Below, piece by piece: positions 1 to 10,614 of a DNA stretch of 64,000 nt; within the stretch, counting starts at the first letter, position 1; each line of letters starts with the position of its first letter. The notes under the pieces were generated by a model, which saw nothing but the letters and a program-made list of their open reading frames with translations, did no database searches and was not told the origin of the DNA. The position numbers and the translations under genes are program-made. The DNA is from Thuidium tamariscinum (Eukaryota; Streptophyta; Bryopsida; Hypnales; Thuidiaceae): NCBI GenBank assembly GCA_947034885.2, contig OX344757.2, positions 22,562,001-22,626,000 of the forward strand, written 5' to 3'.

Positions 1-209
1 TTTAACTCCCTTGAAGTTTGCTTTCAATTCCTTTGAACAATATTTTTGTCATAGTATTGTTGCTCTATAGTTTAGGGTTCCTATCAATAATGTTAAGAAA
101 CGTTAGTTGATTGTGTCCTTCAATCTTTGTTATTTAAGTCTTTTCCTACTCCTGCTCTTTAGTCTTGAATAAATATTTGGCCTAACTATAGGTGATCAAT
201 ATTCCTAAA

Positions 210-840
210 ATTTTGGAGGTCTTGAAATTTTTTGTGATAGAATCATTTTTCATATTGAGTCCTGAGTATCCTTGGAATATTCTTGTTATGTATTCCTTAT
301 ATTTATGATGTCCTAATTACACCTATATATTCCTTGAATTCTTGTTGTCTTTACAAATCCTGGTATGTATTCCTTTAATTTTTGTTGTCCTTATGTCTTC
401 TGCTCTATATTCCTTATAAGTTTCTTGTCTTCACAACTCTTTCTCTGTATTCCTTAAAATTTTGTTGTCCTAACTATTCCTACTTAGTATTCCTTAAAAA
501 TTTGTTGTCCTGACTACTTTTCTTCTGTATTCCTTAAAATTTTGTTGTCCTAACTATTCTTGGTTAATATTCCTTAAAAATCTGTTGTCCTCACTACTTT
601 CCTGCTTAGTATTCCTTAAAAATTTATTGTCCTAACTATTCCTGCTTAGTATTCCTTAAAAATTTGGTGTCCTAACTACTCCTGCTCACTATTCCTTAAA
701 AATTTGGTGTCCTGACTACTTTCCTTTCATATTCCTTAAAAATTTGTTGTCCTGACTACTTTCCTTCTATATTCCTTAAATAATTTGTGTCCTTACTACT
801 CCTGCTTAGTCTAAATTACTTGAATAAATTTTGTGCTAAC
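210..840. repeat. 40-bp minisatellite inside an intron
   Basis: Tandem array of an AT-rich unit built on TATTCCTTAAAAATTTGTTG and a following TCCTAACTAC-like half. ATTCCTTA begins at about 449, 489, 529, 569, 611, 651, 691, 731 and 771, a period of 40 to 42 bases. More diverged units continue upstream to about 290. It lies in the intron (bases 1 to 1391) before the first visible exon of the RING gene. Confidence 0.85.
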
Positions 841-1391
841 CACTCTTGATCTCTATTCCTTCGAATCATTGTAAATCCAATGATTATACCAGATTTATTT
901 ATTTCCTGTGATTTTTAATTTTATTATAGTTTGTAGTACTATGTCTCATTTTCAGTGGGTTCTTCAAATTGCAGTTATATCCTTATATTATTCAAGCATC
1001 TTTTCAGGATTGGACTTTGAAGTGTTATTATATTTCTGAAGTATTGTGTCTATTTGTGAGTGTGCTTTTAAATCTTATTATATTTTGAAGCGGGGTGTGT
1101 CTTTTAATTTAGCGAGTGTACTTGTCAATTTTATTATATTTTGAAGGAATTGTGTGACTGTTTTTGTAAGTGTGCTTTTTAAATTTGATAACATTTTTAA
1201 GTATTGCATCTTTGAAATGATTATATGAAAGTAAAGCCATATAAAATATTTTGTCCAGACGTCTTGAACTCTAAAATGTCGTATTGTATGTACTTTAGTC
1301 TAATTTCTAAACATTAAATGTAATTCTAATTAATTAGTATTAGGAGTCTTGAATAAATGTTGACATTATTTTTTTCTCACTATGCGTGCAG

Positions 1392-2327
1392 ATACTTCTC
1401 ACGTGAAGATTGAGCGCAACGCTTCAACACCTCTAAGTCCCACACATCGGGACTCTTCAATGGATGAAAGTCATGGCAGTCCTTCAAGCAACCATGTCCA
1501 CAAGAGCAGTAGCTCCGAATTGCTGGGCACAGTGGATGTTACTAAATTAGAGGATGCATCACTTGTTAATGGAGATGCTGAGCATGCTTCATTCTTAGAA
1601 AAAGAAAGACCAAAACATTGTTATGTCTGCAATGATCGACCAGCAGTCATTCGCCTAGAGGTAATTACCAACTCTTATTGTTAGTTTTCTATATTTCATG
1701 AATTTTGAAATTATCACTAGCATCTACTAACTACATTTATCGTGACAATTGCAGGCATGTGGGCACTCGCTTTTCTGCTTTCAGTGTATTCAAGGCAAAA
1801 AAATGTGTCCTACATGCCACCAACCAATTGTGGGCTGGAGTAGGGTGGATAAATGATTGGGTACCAAAGCTATGGGAGTCCCTTTAACTTTCAACATTTC
1901 TTCTACCTTGAATATTCCTGTAGAAATGTCATCATTGCCAGCACCTAATGGTGGAAAAAAGGAGTCTCGACCTCAAGGTAGACTTCGAAATTCAACATCT
2001 GAAGAAGAGTTTGATTTCGAAAATGCAATTGGGAGCGACACTGAAGATGAGGACTTGCAAAAGTGGATAGACGAAGTCACTTTTGAGCCTCAAATGAAAC
2101 CACTCTCAGAGGTGAACGTGAACAAAAACTTACAAGCGCTTCCTGAGCAAACAGAGGAAGACTTGCATCCCAAAATCTTTGTGAGTACAAGGGAGGCTGG
2201 TGATGCAGTAACTAAGAAGCGGGGAAAGAAAAAACCAATTCCAAAAGAAAATACCAGCACAAGGCAAACTCGGTTCCGTGGACCTGTAGAAGAATCTGTG
2301 GCACCAAAGAAGTTCAGATATTTGTAG
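1392..2327 (+). CDS. RING-finger protein, 3' exons (5' part outside window)
   Basis: Three exons are visible. The first starts after the acceptor TGCAG at 1391 and ends at 1660 before GTAATT. The second is 1755-1839. The third is 1924-2327, ending in TAG. The exon 1/exon 2 junction is phase 0 and creates a C3HC4-type RING: CYVC in exon 1, then ACGHSLFCFQC and CPTC in exon 2. Read without further splicing the frame meets TGA at 1854, but an 84-nt intron (1840-1923, donor GTAGGG, pyrimidine-rich acceptor CCTGTAG) removes it in frame and joins the acidic/basic tail, which ends in KKFRYL. The product is probably a small ubiquitin E3 ligase; substrate unknown. An ATG at 1382 lies in the intron and should not be used. 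No family name can be given with confidence. Confidence 0.75.
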
Positions 2328-3530
2328 GTTACTTTTGTTTACATACTACATTTTACTTTCATAGATTGTTGATTCTGACAACTTGTGACAATTTCTGTAA
2401 TGCTATTGAATATAATATATAAATTATAGATCAATTCATTTTTAATTGATAGATTCAATTGCAGAACCAGAATACAGAATGTCCTTTCTACTATGAAGTT
2501 TCTATATTGTTAACATTGTGTATTCTATGTGTTGAATGTGTTATTGTGGAAGTTTAGAAAATCTTAGTTAGTGTAGTAAATTTTTTGTCAATGAGAAAAG
2601 AAGCATTCAATGATTTGCACTAAGTTGTGATGGTGCTACATTGGTGGAATACAATTTTCATATTGGAAATATTATGTTTCAATTTGTGGACACTATAAGA
2701 AACCACTGTTTTTGGTGGTGTTTTCTACAAACGTAGGCTGTTATTTAAATCAATGAGACATCTGTGGTTTAGGGTTGTTCGGATTGAAATTTTTTTGAGA
2801 TGTTCTATGTAACAGAGAAACAAGGTTGTAAAACGCCTAGACCGCCAATGTAGACATCATTGTTTCAAGTGGCACCTCATTGAACATGCTCACGCTCTCG
2901 AGGAACATTGAGTTCTAAACAGTAAAGCCATACCCCATACGATGTTCCGGAATTCTACAAATCTTTATCGTATACTAACATTTCGAGATATACAGTTATA
3001 CAACGTGGTCATGAATTGACCGGTGAAACTATATATGTCTCTCAAAATCTACACTACTATAAAAGAGTACGTGGCCATACAAAGGAATATACTGATGAAG
3101 CAACTTCATTTTGTTTTACACATGTTGTTCTCTGATCACTTTTATAAATTAGTAAAATGTTAAATATTCTGTGGCTATTTTTTAAATTTGTGAATATTTA
3201 AACTACAAATACAAATTTGTTAATATATCTCGTACACAGAGTATGGGGGAAAAAATATACATAGAAGTGTATGTATTCTGGAATAATCTTAGGGAATACT
3301 CTATTTATTACAGAAAAAATTCCTAGAAGTTACACGAAACTGCAATTCATAGAAGGTTTTCTTGGATTACGTTACTATTTTTGAAATTTTAATGAAGAAT
3401 GTGTGACCTTGCATTGTTCTTTCAATGTACTGTCCTTCAATTCTGTTTCACTTTCTGAGGTGCTTCTTGCGAGGTCTAAGTGCTTGAGACTTACTACTGT
3501 CATTGCTCTTCAAAGTATATGTTTCTGTTC
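2328..3530. other. Non-coding 3' flank with a CACTA-type transposon end
   Basis: AT-rich downstream region of the RING gene with no supported ORF. At 2691 the string CACTATAAGAAA followed by CCACTG matches the terminal inverted repeat usual for plant CACTA elements. It is probably the 3' end of the minus-strand CACTA element to its right. Confidence 0.5.
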
Positions 3531-3533
3531 AAT

Positions 3534-3746
3534 CACTAGAAGAAATCCCTGTTCATTTCAGCGCAGCACGTCAGGTACATTGTGTTCAAGCCGCGTTGCC
3601 CAAAACACGGAAAACACCCCGAAATACGCGTTTTCTGTGGTTCTCTGCGTTTTCCCCGCGTTTTCAGGGTTTCCCTGCGTTTTCAGCAATGCAGTCTCCA
3701 CACACTATACCTGACGTACTGCGCTAAAATTAACAGGGATTCCAGT
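3534..3746. mobile_element. CACTA-type MITE with about 50-bp inverted repeats
   Basis: The left end, CACTAGAAGAAATCCCTGTT followed by GCGCAG and ACGTCAGGTA, is matched in reverse complement by the right end, CACTGGAATCCCTGTT followed by GCGCAG and ACGTCAGGTA. The match runs about 50 bases from each side and breaks near 3585 and 3698. The interior is GCGTTTTC-rich and non-coding. Nested in or beside the 3' side of the CACTA element. A 3-bp target duplication is not clear. Confidence 0.7.
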
Positions 3747-4048
3747 GTTTTTTCCCCAGTGCATTTCCATGAAAACAAAATAGTGCTCATGTTATAGGGC
3801 TCACGGAAATACGACGTTTCTAAAGACATACCGAACTAACGTTTCGCGGAACGACCCTCCACTGTAGAGAACATGTACCTCCCTCATGAAAACAAGAGCA
3901 CTTGTATTCTAAAATGCTGCCCTCCATACTTCCCTTACACAGTGCATCGGAATCTTTAAACTCCCAACAGTCTTCAACGTTTTCACATTACACTTTAACA
4001 ATGCCTTTGTCCATCTTATCACACTGCCCATGTCTGTCGCTCAACGGA

Positions 4049-4891
4049 TTATGCCGGATCCAATGCCGTAGTTCCTTGCTGCACTGCGGTCACATGAGTG
4101 CCGCGGTTGTTTTCAGTAGCCCGCACGGGGTCTACATGTAACATACGTGGTTGCAAACCTAGAAAGTCCACATCATTTCCTACGTTCAACATGTTCTGCG
4201 TACATGTCGCAAACATGGGTTCGTGACGTCTACCTCGGACGTCTGTTCTACACACAATCTTCCATCCGCGTTTGTGGGGATCATCAGAGAAAAACACTTG
4301 CTGACAGTGCAAAGGAAATGCAAACGAATCTGCATGCACTCTTCCGTCCATGTGGTTGAAGTTCGCCATTGTAAAACCATATTTGTCTCTCACAATATTC
4401 GGTGAACGCACGTCATGAGACGCACGTACCCAATCACATACCAAAACGGTGGTGCAGTGATTCCGATAGTCCAACTCGAGAATCTCTTCAATGTACCCCA
4501 CGTACTCATCTGTTGTTTCCACTGGTCTTCCGTTCTGCACTCTCCAACGCAGTTCTCGTGTAAATGACGCCACAACGCAAGAATCCCTTGTCACAAGAAC
4601 AGCTTCTGAGCTACGTACACGGAAATGCACTCCGAAACAATACATTTGTCGATGTGAGGTAGCAAACCGTTCTGGCGGTACACTGTACTGTACAACGTCT
4701 GCATGCACGTCCTCACCATTACTTTGGGCCGTACTCACTTGGTCACGAAACCAATCAACAAATGACGGCAACTCATCAAGCTCAAGTGGATACCGCATAG
4801 CCCCAGCAACATGACGCCTTCTACTTTGCAAACGGAATGCTTCTCGTTCTTCCCATCTTCGTGTTTTTGCTGTAGTATATTGCCTATACAC
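4049..4891 (-). pseudogene. CACTA transposase, DUF4216-type C-terminal part
   Basis: Open frame of 280 codons. It contains the DUF4216 pattern: a YCFGVHFRVRSSEAVLVTRDS-like stretch, then VLVCDWV, DKYGFTMANFNHM, PFAFPLHCQQVFF-like and GWKIVCRT. In CACTA transposons this domain sits at the C-terminus of the transposase gene or in an adjacent ORF, which matches its place here left of DUF4218. Function in transposition is not defined. The frame is open but the whole transposase gene is broken elsewhere, so I treat it as part of a defective element. Confidence 0.8.
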
Positions 4892-5215
4892 AATGACTCA
4901 TACATACGTTATACTATGTTTATCCAGTGAATTGAAACATACGATAATGAACTACGTTCATAAAGACTTGTTCTTATGTTGCATTTGGCATTCGCTTATA
5001 CCACCTCCACTTCAATGAGATTGTTCTAGAAATACCTCTACTGAAGACGTACAACAACAACTGAATATAAGACAGTCATGGACTAAGAGCGATCATCATA
5101 ACAAAACAAGGCATGTACATTGGAGGTTCATATTCGGGGACGTGGAAAACGGCACTCACTCTCTCCAAGGCTGTAAACATGCGGCATTGTCCAAGACAAA
5201 AGCATGGGCGTACGT

Positions 5216-5713
5216 TCACATTTCTTGAGACATTTTACGTTTCTTCGATTCGTGAGGTGGTAGAACTTCATCATTCATAATGGCATCTTCCGTTGCATCC
5301 CACACTCGCGCGGTTGTTCCTTCATATTGTTTCATGTACTCTGTACAAAAGCCCAGGGTCTCTTCCATGCGGTACCCTTCCACTATGCTTCTTTCCGGAT
5401 GAGCGTATGTACGAACGTAGTCTTTCAACGTTTTCATATACCGTTCTATAGGATACATCCACCGACAGTGCACTGGTCCACACATGAATAATTGTTGTAC
5501 AAGATGTACTGGAAGATGTGTCATGATGTTCAAGAAAGTGGGTGGAAACTCTTTCTCCAACATGCAGGTAGCAATCACAACATCCTTCATCATGTCCACT
5601 TCATCGGACTGCCGTACTTCTTTCGTACAAAGTCGTTGAAATACTCTACTGATCTTAATAATGGCTAAACACACATTTTCATCAAGAACATTGCGGACGG
5701 CCACCGGAAGCAC
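5216..5713 (-). pseudogene. CACTA transposase, DUF4218 part
   Basis: 165-codon frame with the DUF4218 signature: FPPTFLNIMTHLPVHLVQQL, then GPVHCRWMYPIERYMKTLK, then YVRTYAHPERSIVEGY and EETLGFCTEY. This domain normally follows the TNP2 catalytic region in plant EnSpm transposases, and here it lies about 250 bases downstream of the tnp2 fragment on the same strand. Splice sites joining it to its neighbours were not resolved. Defective element. Confidence 0.85.
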
Positions 5714-5967
5714 CTATACAAACAAACACTCCGTTCATACTTTAATTACATGTACAAATTTGAGACCTCAATTCTACTACACAACTCTATTTCCTTCGCT
5801 TCATTCTAATCAATTTCTAGACCTACCGAAAATGACACTGCTTACAACAACATTATGTTCTTCTGAACTTTCCATTGCGGTCACAATCATCACATACGAC
5901 ATACCTGCTGCATGAAGACATGATAATCATGTGTTTTCATGTACTGTAGTTTGCCATCAACTAAACG

Positions 5968-6315
5968 TTAGTGAATCGAGCCGACATAATTCGTTGGCGT
6001 CCGAATGTTTGATATAATACTGACAAACTCTTTGCGCTCTTTAGCATTGAGCACATACTGTGCTTGAGGCATGAAAAATTGTGCATTGGGACGCTCAGAG
6101 GGTTGGAGCCATAATTCCTCGCGGATACCTAGATTCTGCACATCTTGACGGCTTCCAGCGCTATCATTCATTGCCATCAATGTCTTTACAATGTTCTCAC
6201 ACAGGTTTCTCTCACAATGCATCACGTCCAGTAAATGTCGAATGAGTAAATACTGCAGAATCCATGATGAAGAAGGCATCAGATCCGCATGCATGAAATC
6301 GTTGTACAATAGCAC
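5968..6315 (-). pseudogene. CACTA transposase TNP2, middle/C-terminal exon
   Basis: 115-codon frame containing RHLLDVMHCERNLCENIVKT, which is the conserved LDVMHIEKNV-type block of TNP2, followed by REELWLQP. It continues the 6397-6885 frame after an intron: that frame ends in DLPYWQ right before GTAAAG, a usual donor. The catalytic block is recognisable. Part of a defective element. Confidence 0.85.
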
Positions 6316-6396
6316 TCTGCTCTAAAGCATGTTCCAATTTATACATCTTCCTTCAATCCTAAAAGACAGTTTCTCTGCATTTTTTAAAGTTGTTTC

Positions 6397-7497
6397 TTAG
6401 CTCTTCACTTCTTCTGCATACATTTTGTCCACCTCCATGACTAATATGTAGCAAAAACACTCTAGAAATACAAGAGGAAGAGGACTCTTTACCTGCCAAT
6501 ATGGGAGATCGTACAAAACACACAACCATTTCACCCTTGTATAGTGCACTGGATCATCTTTACCATTCTCCTTTCCTCCCATATCTAAATATGTTTGGCG
6601 CCATGTAGCGTATCTTATGACATCAAGTCCTGATACTAGCGGTGGTTGCTCTCGATCTTCAACAGCTCCATTGAACCTCTTATTTTGACGGTATGGATGG
6701 TGGCGCGGTAAATAACGCCGTATACCGCCATAAACAATTTTCGAGCCCCGAGCCCTCCCACCTACTAGGACATCACCAGTCCTTGCCATGCGTGCGTCTG
6801 TTTGAGGTCCACACGGTGGACATCCTTTGTAACCTTTACAACAGAGACCTGATATAAGACCGTACGCTGGAAAATCAGATATTGTCTACAACACTAGCCC
6901 ACGTAGCACGAAGCTTCTTGCGCCTTCTGGTTTAGAGAAATCCAAGGCTCGCACACCTTGCCATAACTCTTGGAGCTCCCGCAAGAGCGGCCGTATGAAC
7001 ACCCCCATACTCTTCGTTGTTGGTGAGTGCTTCCCTGATATCAATATGTATAAGGAGATGAAGAACTTCTTCGTCACGAACCACGGCTCGAAATTGTAGA
7101 TGAGAATGAGCACAGGCCAAGTGGACCAGTTCGTATTGCTCAATTTGAAAGGGTTGACCCCGTCCAGAGTTAATGCAAGGCGCATGTTCCTAATCTCTGC
7201 ACTGAAGTTCCCGAACACGGGTTCAGTGTCAACGTGCTTCCAAGCAGGACTATCCACAACCGATCGCATTACACCGTCCGTACTCACATGTTTGGTGTAG
7301 CCTGTCAACATCTTTGATATCTCAACTGACCTCCACATGCGCTTCAACCGGGGAATCAGTGGAAAGTGGCGAATCACTTTCGCTGGAACTGTTGTACTGC
7401 CTTCCATCAGGGTTTTCTCTGGCGACAACGCGACATCGCGACAACCAGACGTCACGTGACGTCCAGTGGATACCCCCGTGACGTCCAATAGAGTCAA
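6397..7497 (-). pseudogene. CACTA transposase TNP2, N-terminal/catalytic region with in-frame TAG
   Basis: The frame 7497-6889 carries VPAKVIRHFPLIPRLKRMW, DGVMRSVVDSPAWKHVD, GVNPFKLSNTNWSTWPV and NFEPW, all typical of Transposase_21/tnp2. A TAG at 6888-6886 interrupts it. The same frame then goes on with TISDFPAYGLISG, CCKGYKGCPPC and RRYLPRHHPYR, again tnp2 blocks. In relatives the interrupted residue is usually the Trp of an LWTINDFPAYG-like stretch, so TGG to TAG is likely. The N-terminal region before VPAK is missing, cut off near 7500. Confidence 0.85.
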
Positions 7498-7544
7498 AGT
7501 TACCTTTGACTTTTAAAAAGTTTACCCCCCTTTTACCAAGGCCA

Positions 7545-7995
7545 CCTGGATGCCATGTGGCGTCCGCGTGGCAAATTCGGAGGCGACCGCGGGTCCAGCG
7601 GAGGCGACCGCGCCTGGGGGCGACCGCGCGTGAAGGGCGACCGCAGGAGAAGGCGACTGCACGTGGAGGGCGACCACGTAAGGCGACCGCGCGTAGAGGG
7701 CGACCGCGCTTTGCACAGGGACGACCCGAAGTCGCCTCTTCCTACCCATGGTCGCCTCCAACATGTACGCAGTCGCCCCACCGCGACCCGCAGTCGCCCC
7801 ACCACGACACGCAGTCGCCCCACCGAGACCCGCAGTCGCCCTACCGAGACCCGCAATCGCCCCACCGAGACCCGCAGTCGCCTCACCGCGACCCGAGGTC
7901 GCCCCACTGCAACCCGCGGTCGCCTACCTCCGACTTCGGCATTCGCCCTGTACCCGTGGTCGCACCACCTATAAATGCAGTCGCCCCCTCATGTT
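7545..7995. repeat. GC-rich GCGGTCGCC array upstream of gene A
   Basis: Dozens of copies of a motif of about 10-12 bases, CCCGCGGTCGCC with variants CCCGCAGTCGCC, CCCGAGGTCGCC and CACGCAGTCGCC, in an otherwise AT-rich region. Copies at 7570-7720 read as GGCGACCGCG (minus orientation); copies at 7730-7990 read as GCAGTCGCC (plus orientation), so the array flips orientation near 7725. Its proximal end lies about 140 bases before the gene A start. Long ORFs here in several frames are side effects of the repeat. Confidence 0.9.
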
Positions 7996-8130
7996 ACCTT
8001 CATTCTCCGTCAAGGCTTCTCGTCTTGCAACCTTCATTGGCTGCATGCATTAACCTTTGGATGAATATTGACTATTTTCTCTATTCGGCTACGTTTTCGT
8101 GATTCCTTGTTATCGAGTGCAACAAATCCC
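7965..8130 (+). promoter_or_regulatory. Core promoter and 5' leader of gene A
   Basis: CTATAAATG (TATA box, 7970-7975) lies at the proximal end of the GC array, about 160 bases before the gene A ATG. CATTGGCTGCATGCATTAAC at about 8035 resembles the GTGGCTGAnTGCGTG block of genes B, C and K1. A 13-codon upstream ORF (ATG at 8061, TGA at 8100-8102) precedes the main start. Confidence 0.55.
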
Positions 8131-9921
8131 ATGGCTTCCGAAGGCAACAATCTTGTGCCACTCCCGGTTTCAACCAACACACGCGCCCCTCGTGCGGTCA
8201 GGAAGGCTGTCATCGACAAGGGTCGTAAGCGTAGAGGCAACACTCATAGAAAGCGATGGCATGTGCTGAGAAATCCAAACCACCCTGCTTTTAAAGGGTG
8301 GGATGAGGAAGAAGAACCATGGACGATGCAGACTTGTGAAGAATACATTGAATGGTGTCACATTGATAAGTTGTTTCCACCATGGCGTCATCATTTCAAT
8401 CGACACACCAACAAAGCAAACTTGAAGTATTGTGAAAATGCACCTTACGTTCAAAGGTGCATCGAATTGTGGCAAGTCCTCTACAAAACCCCTTTTGTAG
8501 AGAGGAATGAAGTGACTCTTTTCATTGCCCGAGGAGCATATGCTGAGCTTGTTTTGAAGAAAGAAGTAGATTGGTCCACTATCAAAGAAACTGCCTACGT
8601 GGAACGTCCAGAGACTGGATTAATACCAAGAGGGGTATTGAAATTTCCAGAAGGTGGACTTGGACCAATTCGAAGTGATCCTCAAAACAAGGTAACAGAA
8701 CCTGAAACTGAAGAATCTGAAGAGGACAATGACTCTGATGGCACACGACCTCCAAGAAAAGAGCGAGTCAAGCAACAAATTGTCACTCCCACTCAAGTGC
8801 AAGTTCCAAATGTTGAGGGGGCTTCTGCATCACGAGGATCGAGACCAAAACGTCCTACCAAGGTTCGACGTTCGACCATTCAAATCGGACCTTCATCAAA
8901 CTCAACAACACTTCCCACGCGCCCGTTGCCAACTGGTAACACAATCGATGTCTTCGAGTTTGGTGCGGCTGATGATCCCCCCGTGGAAGTTTCCGCGAAT
9001 GTTCCTATTCACATTCCTCCATCTCAAGAAAATTCAACTATGGCTCTATCTGAGGCTCTGGACCTCTTGAAGACCAAAGACGCCACAATCGCTTCAATGC
9101 AATTGGACCTGAAGAAATTGCAGTCTGATTTGGACCATAAAAACGCTCTTCTTTCACAGCAGTCCAAAGATCTTCAACGTCTTCGACAAAAAGAACGTGA
9201 GACGATCACTTTGTCGGATATGGATGATGGCTTTGGTGAACAGGATCCACATCATTTGGACAAGGTTGTGGCAGATGTCACTAGCGGTCTCCTCCATTGT
9301 TCTCCACCTGTTGCTAAGCGTACAAAGCGTTCTTCAATTATTCCAACCACGTTTCTTCCTACCATCATGGAAAAACATACCGTCGACCCCAACAATGTCG
9401 AGGAAACCCAAGATTCTCTTTCATTTCCTGCGCCTACGCATCTCTTATCTTCAACAAAGAAATTGGATCTTCGAGAAGAAAACAACATACTACGAGCACA
9501 GTTGGCTCAATTGGTAGCCACATACTATCATTGGAAAGTTGCTTGTATTCTCACCGTGGATAGATCACAACAAATAGCTCAAGAATTGGACAAAGTTGCG
9601 AAGAACTTCGTTGCAAAGGCCCCAAACCGTGAGAATGGAATGACATCGTGGCCATTGTTGGAGGACATGTTTCCTGAGAACCTACCCATGGTGAACGCAG
9701 AAAATGGAGGAATCAATTGGGCACAACTTGGTTGGGACTACGAAAAACAGATGTCGTGCCACTTGGATGAGAAAGAACGACAACTTCTGTGGCCAAAGCC
9801 AGCAAGCTTTGTTTTGGACCATACAAAATGTCCTATCTGTCTGGAATCCTTTGGCCCTGAAGGAGGTTGGGCATTGGGATCATGCACGCACGTTTACCAT
9901 CCTCAATGTCTCATTGTGTAA
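8131..9921 (+). CDS. Gene A: novel-domain, coiled-coil, RING-H2 protein (stops inside the RING)
   Basis: Intronless frame of 596 codons from CCCATGG at 8131; the frame opens further upstream at 8068 but without ATG. Residues about 25-45 are very basic. Residues about 50-165 form the domain shared with genes B, C and D (PWTMQT, EWCHIDKLF about 74-82, NKANLKYC, QRCIELW, YAELVLKK, VDWSTIK). A Ser/Thr/Pro-rich linker and a heptad-like coiled coil (about 310-370) follow. The last 30 residues begin a RING-H2 (CPIC, then SCTHVYHPQC). TAA at 9919-9921 falls between zinc ligands 6 and 7, and the same frame continues with the missing CVIC pair. The full product would be a likely E3 ubiquitin ligase. 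Either a young pseudogene or a truncated protein is made. Gene D is the closest relative. Confidence 0.8.
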   Translation: MASEGNNLVPLPVSTNTRAPRAVRKAVIDKGRKRRGNTHRKRWHVLRNPNHPAFKGWDEEEEPWTMQTCEEYIEWCHIDKLFPPWRHHFNRHTNKANLKYCENAPYVQRCIELWQVLYKTPFVERNEVTLFIARGAYAELVLKKEVDWSTIKETAYVERPETGLIPRGVLKFPEGGLGPIRSDPQNKVTEPETEESEEDNDSDGTRPPRKERVKQQIVTPTQVQVPNVEGASASRGSRPKRPTKVRRSTIQIGPSSNSTTLPTRPLPTGNTIDVFEFGAADDPPVEVSANVPIHIPPSQENSTMALSEALDLLKTKDATIASMQLDLKKLQSDLDHKNALLSQQSKDLQRLRQKERETITLSDMDDGFGEQDPHHLDKVVADVTSGLLHCSPPVAKRTKRSSIIPTTFLPTIMEKHTVDPNNVEETQDSLSFPAPTHLLSSTKKLDLREENNILRAQLAQLVATYYHWKVACILTVDRSQQIAQELDKVAKNFVAKAPNRENGMTSWPLLEDMFPENLPMVNAENGGINWAQLGWDYEKQMSCHLDEKERQLLWPKPASFVLDHTKCPICLESFGPEGGWALGSCTHVYHPQCLIV

Positions 9922-10614
9922 TGCCTAATAAGGCGACGTTGCGTGATTTGTTCGGCACCATTTCATGATCGTTTGTATGCCATGTTCAACCTAATGACAT
10001 ACATGCCACCTTCATGGGAACACAATGGTGAAACAACTATGGATACAAGATTTTGGGGGCGAGATTTGTTGTGGAGCTGGCGTGAAGGCCAACATGATCA
10101 AGAAAAAGGACCTGCTAGCTCTCAGTTGAATTGGGAAACTGATCCTAATGAAATTCTTCGAGTTGCACCTCGGCTCATGGGAGCAGGCCCACGTAACGAG
10201 GGGAGGAGGGCATTTTTTTTCCAATGTCTCGGTGGATATTTTGATAAGACCTCTGCAACCTTCAAGTGGGGCCCTCATCCACTGAAACATCGTTGGGATT
10301 TAGAAGGGAATAGAGTGGCCAACCAGGACTCAAACGCCTCTCTTGAAGACTTAACTAGTATGGCGTACCTTGACTCTACATATAGGCCATACTACACAAG
10401 TCAAGCCCTCGACTTTCTATTGGAACAACACTCTCCACAAACTGCAAGGACTCTTGAAGCTTTGAAGGATTCCAATGTTTTAGAGTCCATTTTGAATGCA
10501 GATGGTCCAGCTTCTCGTACTCGTGCGAAGCGTAAGCTTGACGTTGAGGAATCATCCAATTATGAGCATGGTGAGGCAAGTGGTGCCCAAGATAATGCAC
10601 ATGTTGTCACCTAA
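9922..10614 (+). CDS. Gene A, in-frame continuation after TAA (end of RING plus C-terminal domain)
   Basis: In the same frame, directly after the TAA, come CLIRRRCVICSAPF (the two missing RING cysteines), then YMPPSWEHNGE, WGRDLLWSWREGQHD and GRRAFFFQCLGGYFD, to a stop at 10612-10614. Gene D has the same blocks at the same spacing (RKRCAQCKAP, YMPPHFELNEE, WGNDMIWMWKWGHD, VFFGQLAGGHWD), so this is genuine coding sequence of the ancestral gene. The TAA aligns with a His codon of gene D. The C-terminal part, about 180 residues, has no domain I recognise and ends in an acidic/basic tail. Whether it is translated depends on readthrough or on an allele lacking the stop. Confidence 0.75.
   Translation, partial: CLIRRRCVICSAPFHDRLYAMFNLMTYMPPSWEHNGETTMDTRFWGRDLLWSWREGQHDQEKGPASSQLNWETDPNEILRVAPRLMGAGPRNEGRRAFFFQCLGGYFDKTSATFKWGPHPLKHRWDLEGNRVANQDSNASLEDLTSMAYLDSTYRPYYTSQALDFLLEQHSPQTARTLEALKDSNVLESILNADGPASRTRAKRKLDVEESSNYEHGEASGAQDNAHVVT

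Larger units (their letters stand above)
2691..7500 (-). mobile_element. Degenerate CACTA (EnSpm/CMC) DNA transposon
   Basis: The minus strand carries, in the usual order, pieces of a CACTA transposase: TNP2 (7497 to about 5968), DUF4218 (5713-5216) and DUF4216 (4891-4049). The CACTATAAGAAA terminus at 2691 fits the 3' end. I found no opposite terminus: the N-terminal TNP2 region stops at about 7500, where the GC-rich array upstream of gene A begins, so the element looks truncated there. Confidence 0.8.

Noticed and set aside
7506..8102. Long Arg/Pro-rich ORFs in several frames over the GC arrays (also 27702-28435, 31979-32409 and 38459-38854)
   Set aside because: They translate a short DNA repeat, are open in several frames on both strands, and have no domain; the arrays act as promoter-flanking DNA.
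8068..8130. Start of gene A at 8068
   Set aside because: That codon is TTG; the first ATG in frame is 8131 in a good CCCATGG context.
9919..10614. Stop-codon reassignment (TAA or TAG read as Gln) in this genome
   Set aside because: TAA, TAG and TGA all also serve as final stops of intact genes here (K1 TAG TAG, C TGA, A's own C-terminus TAA), so a changed nuclear code is not supported.
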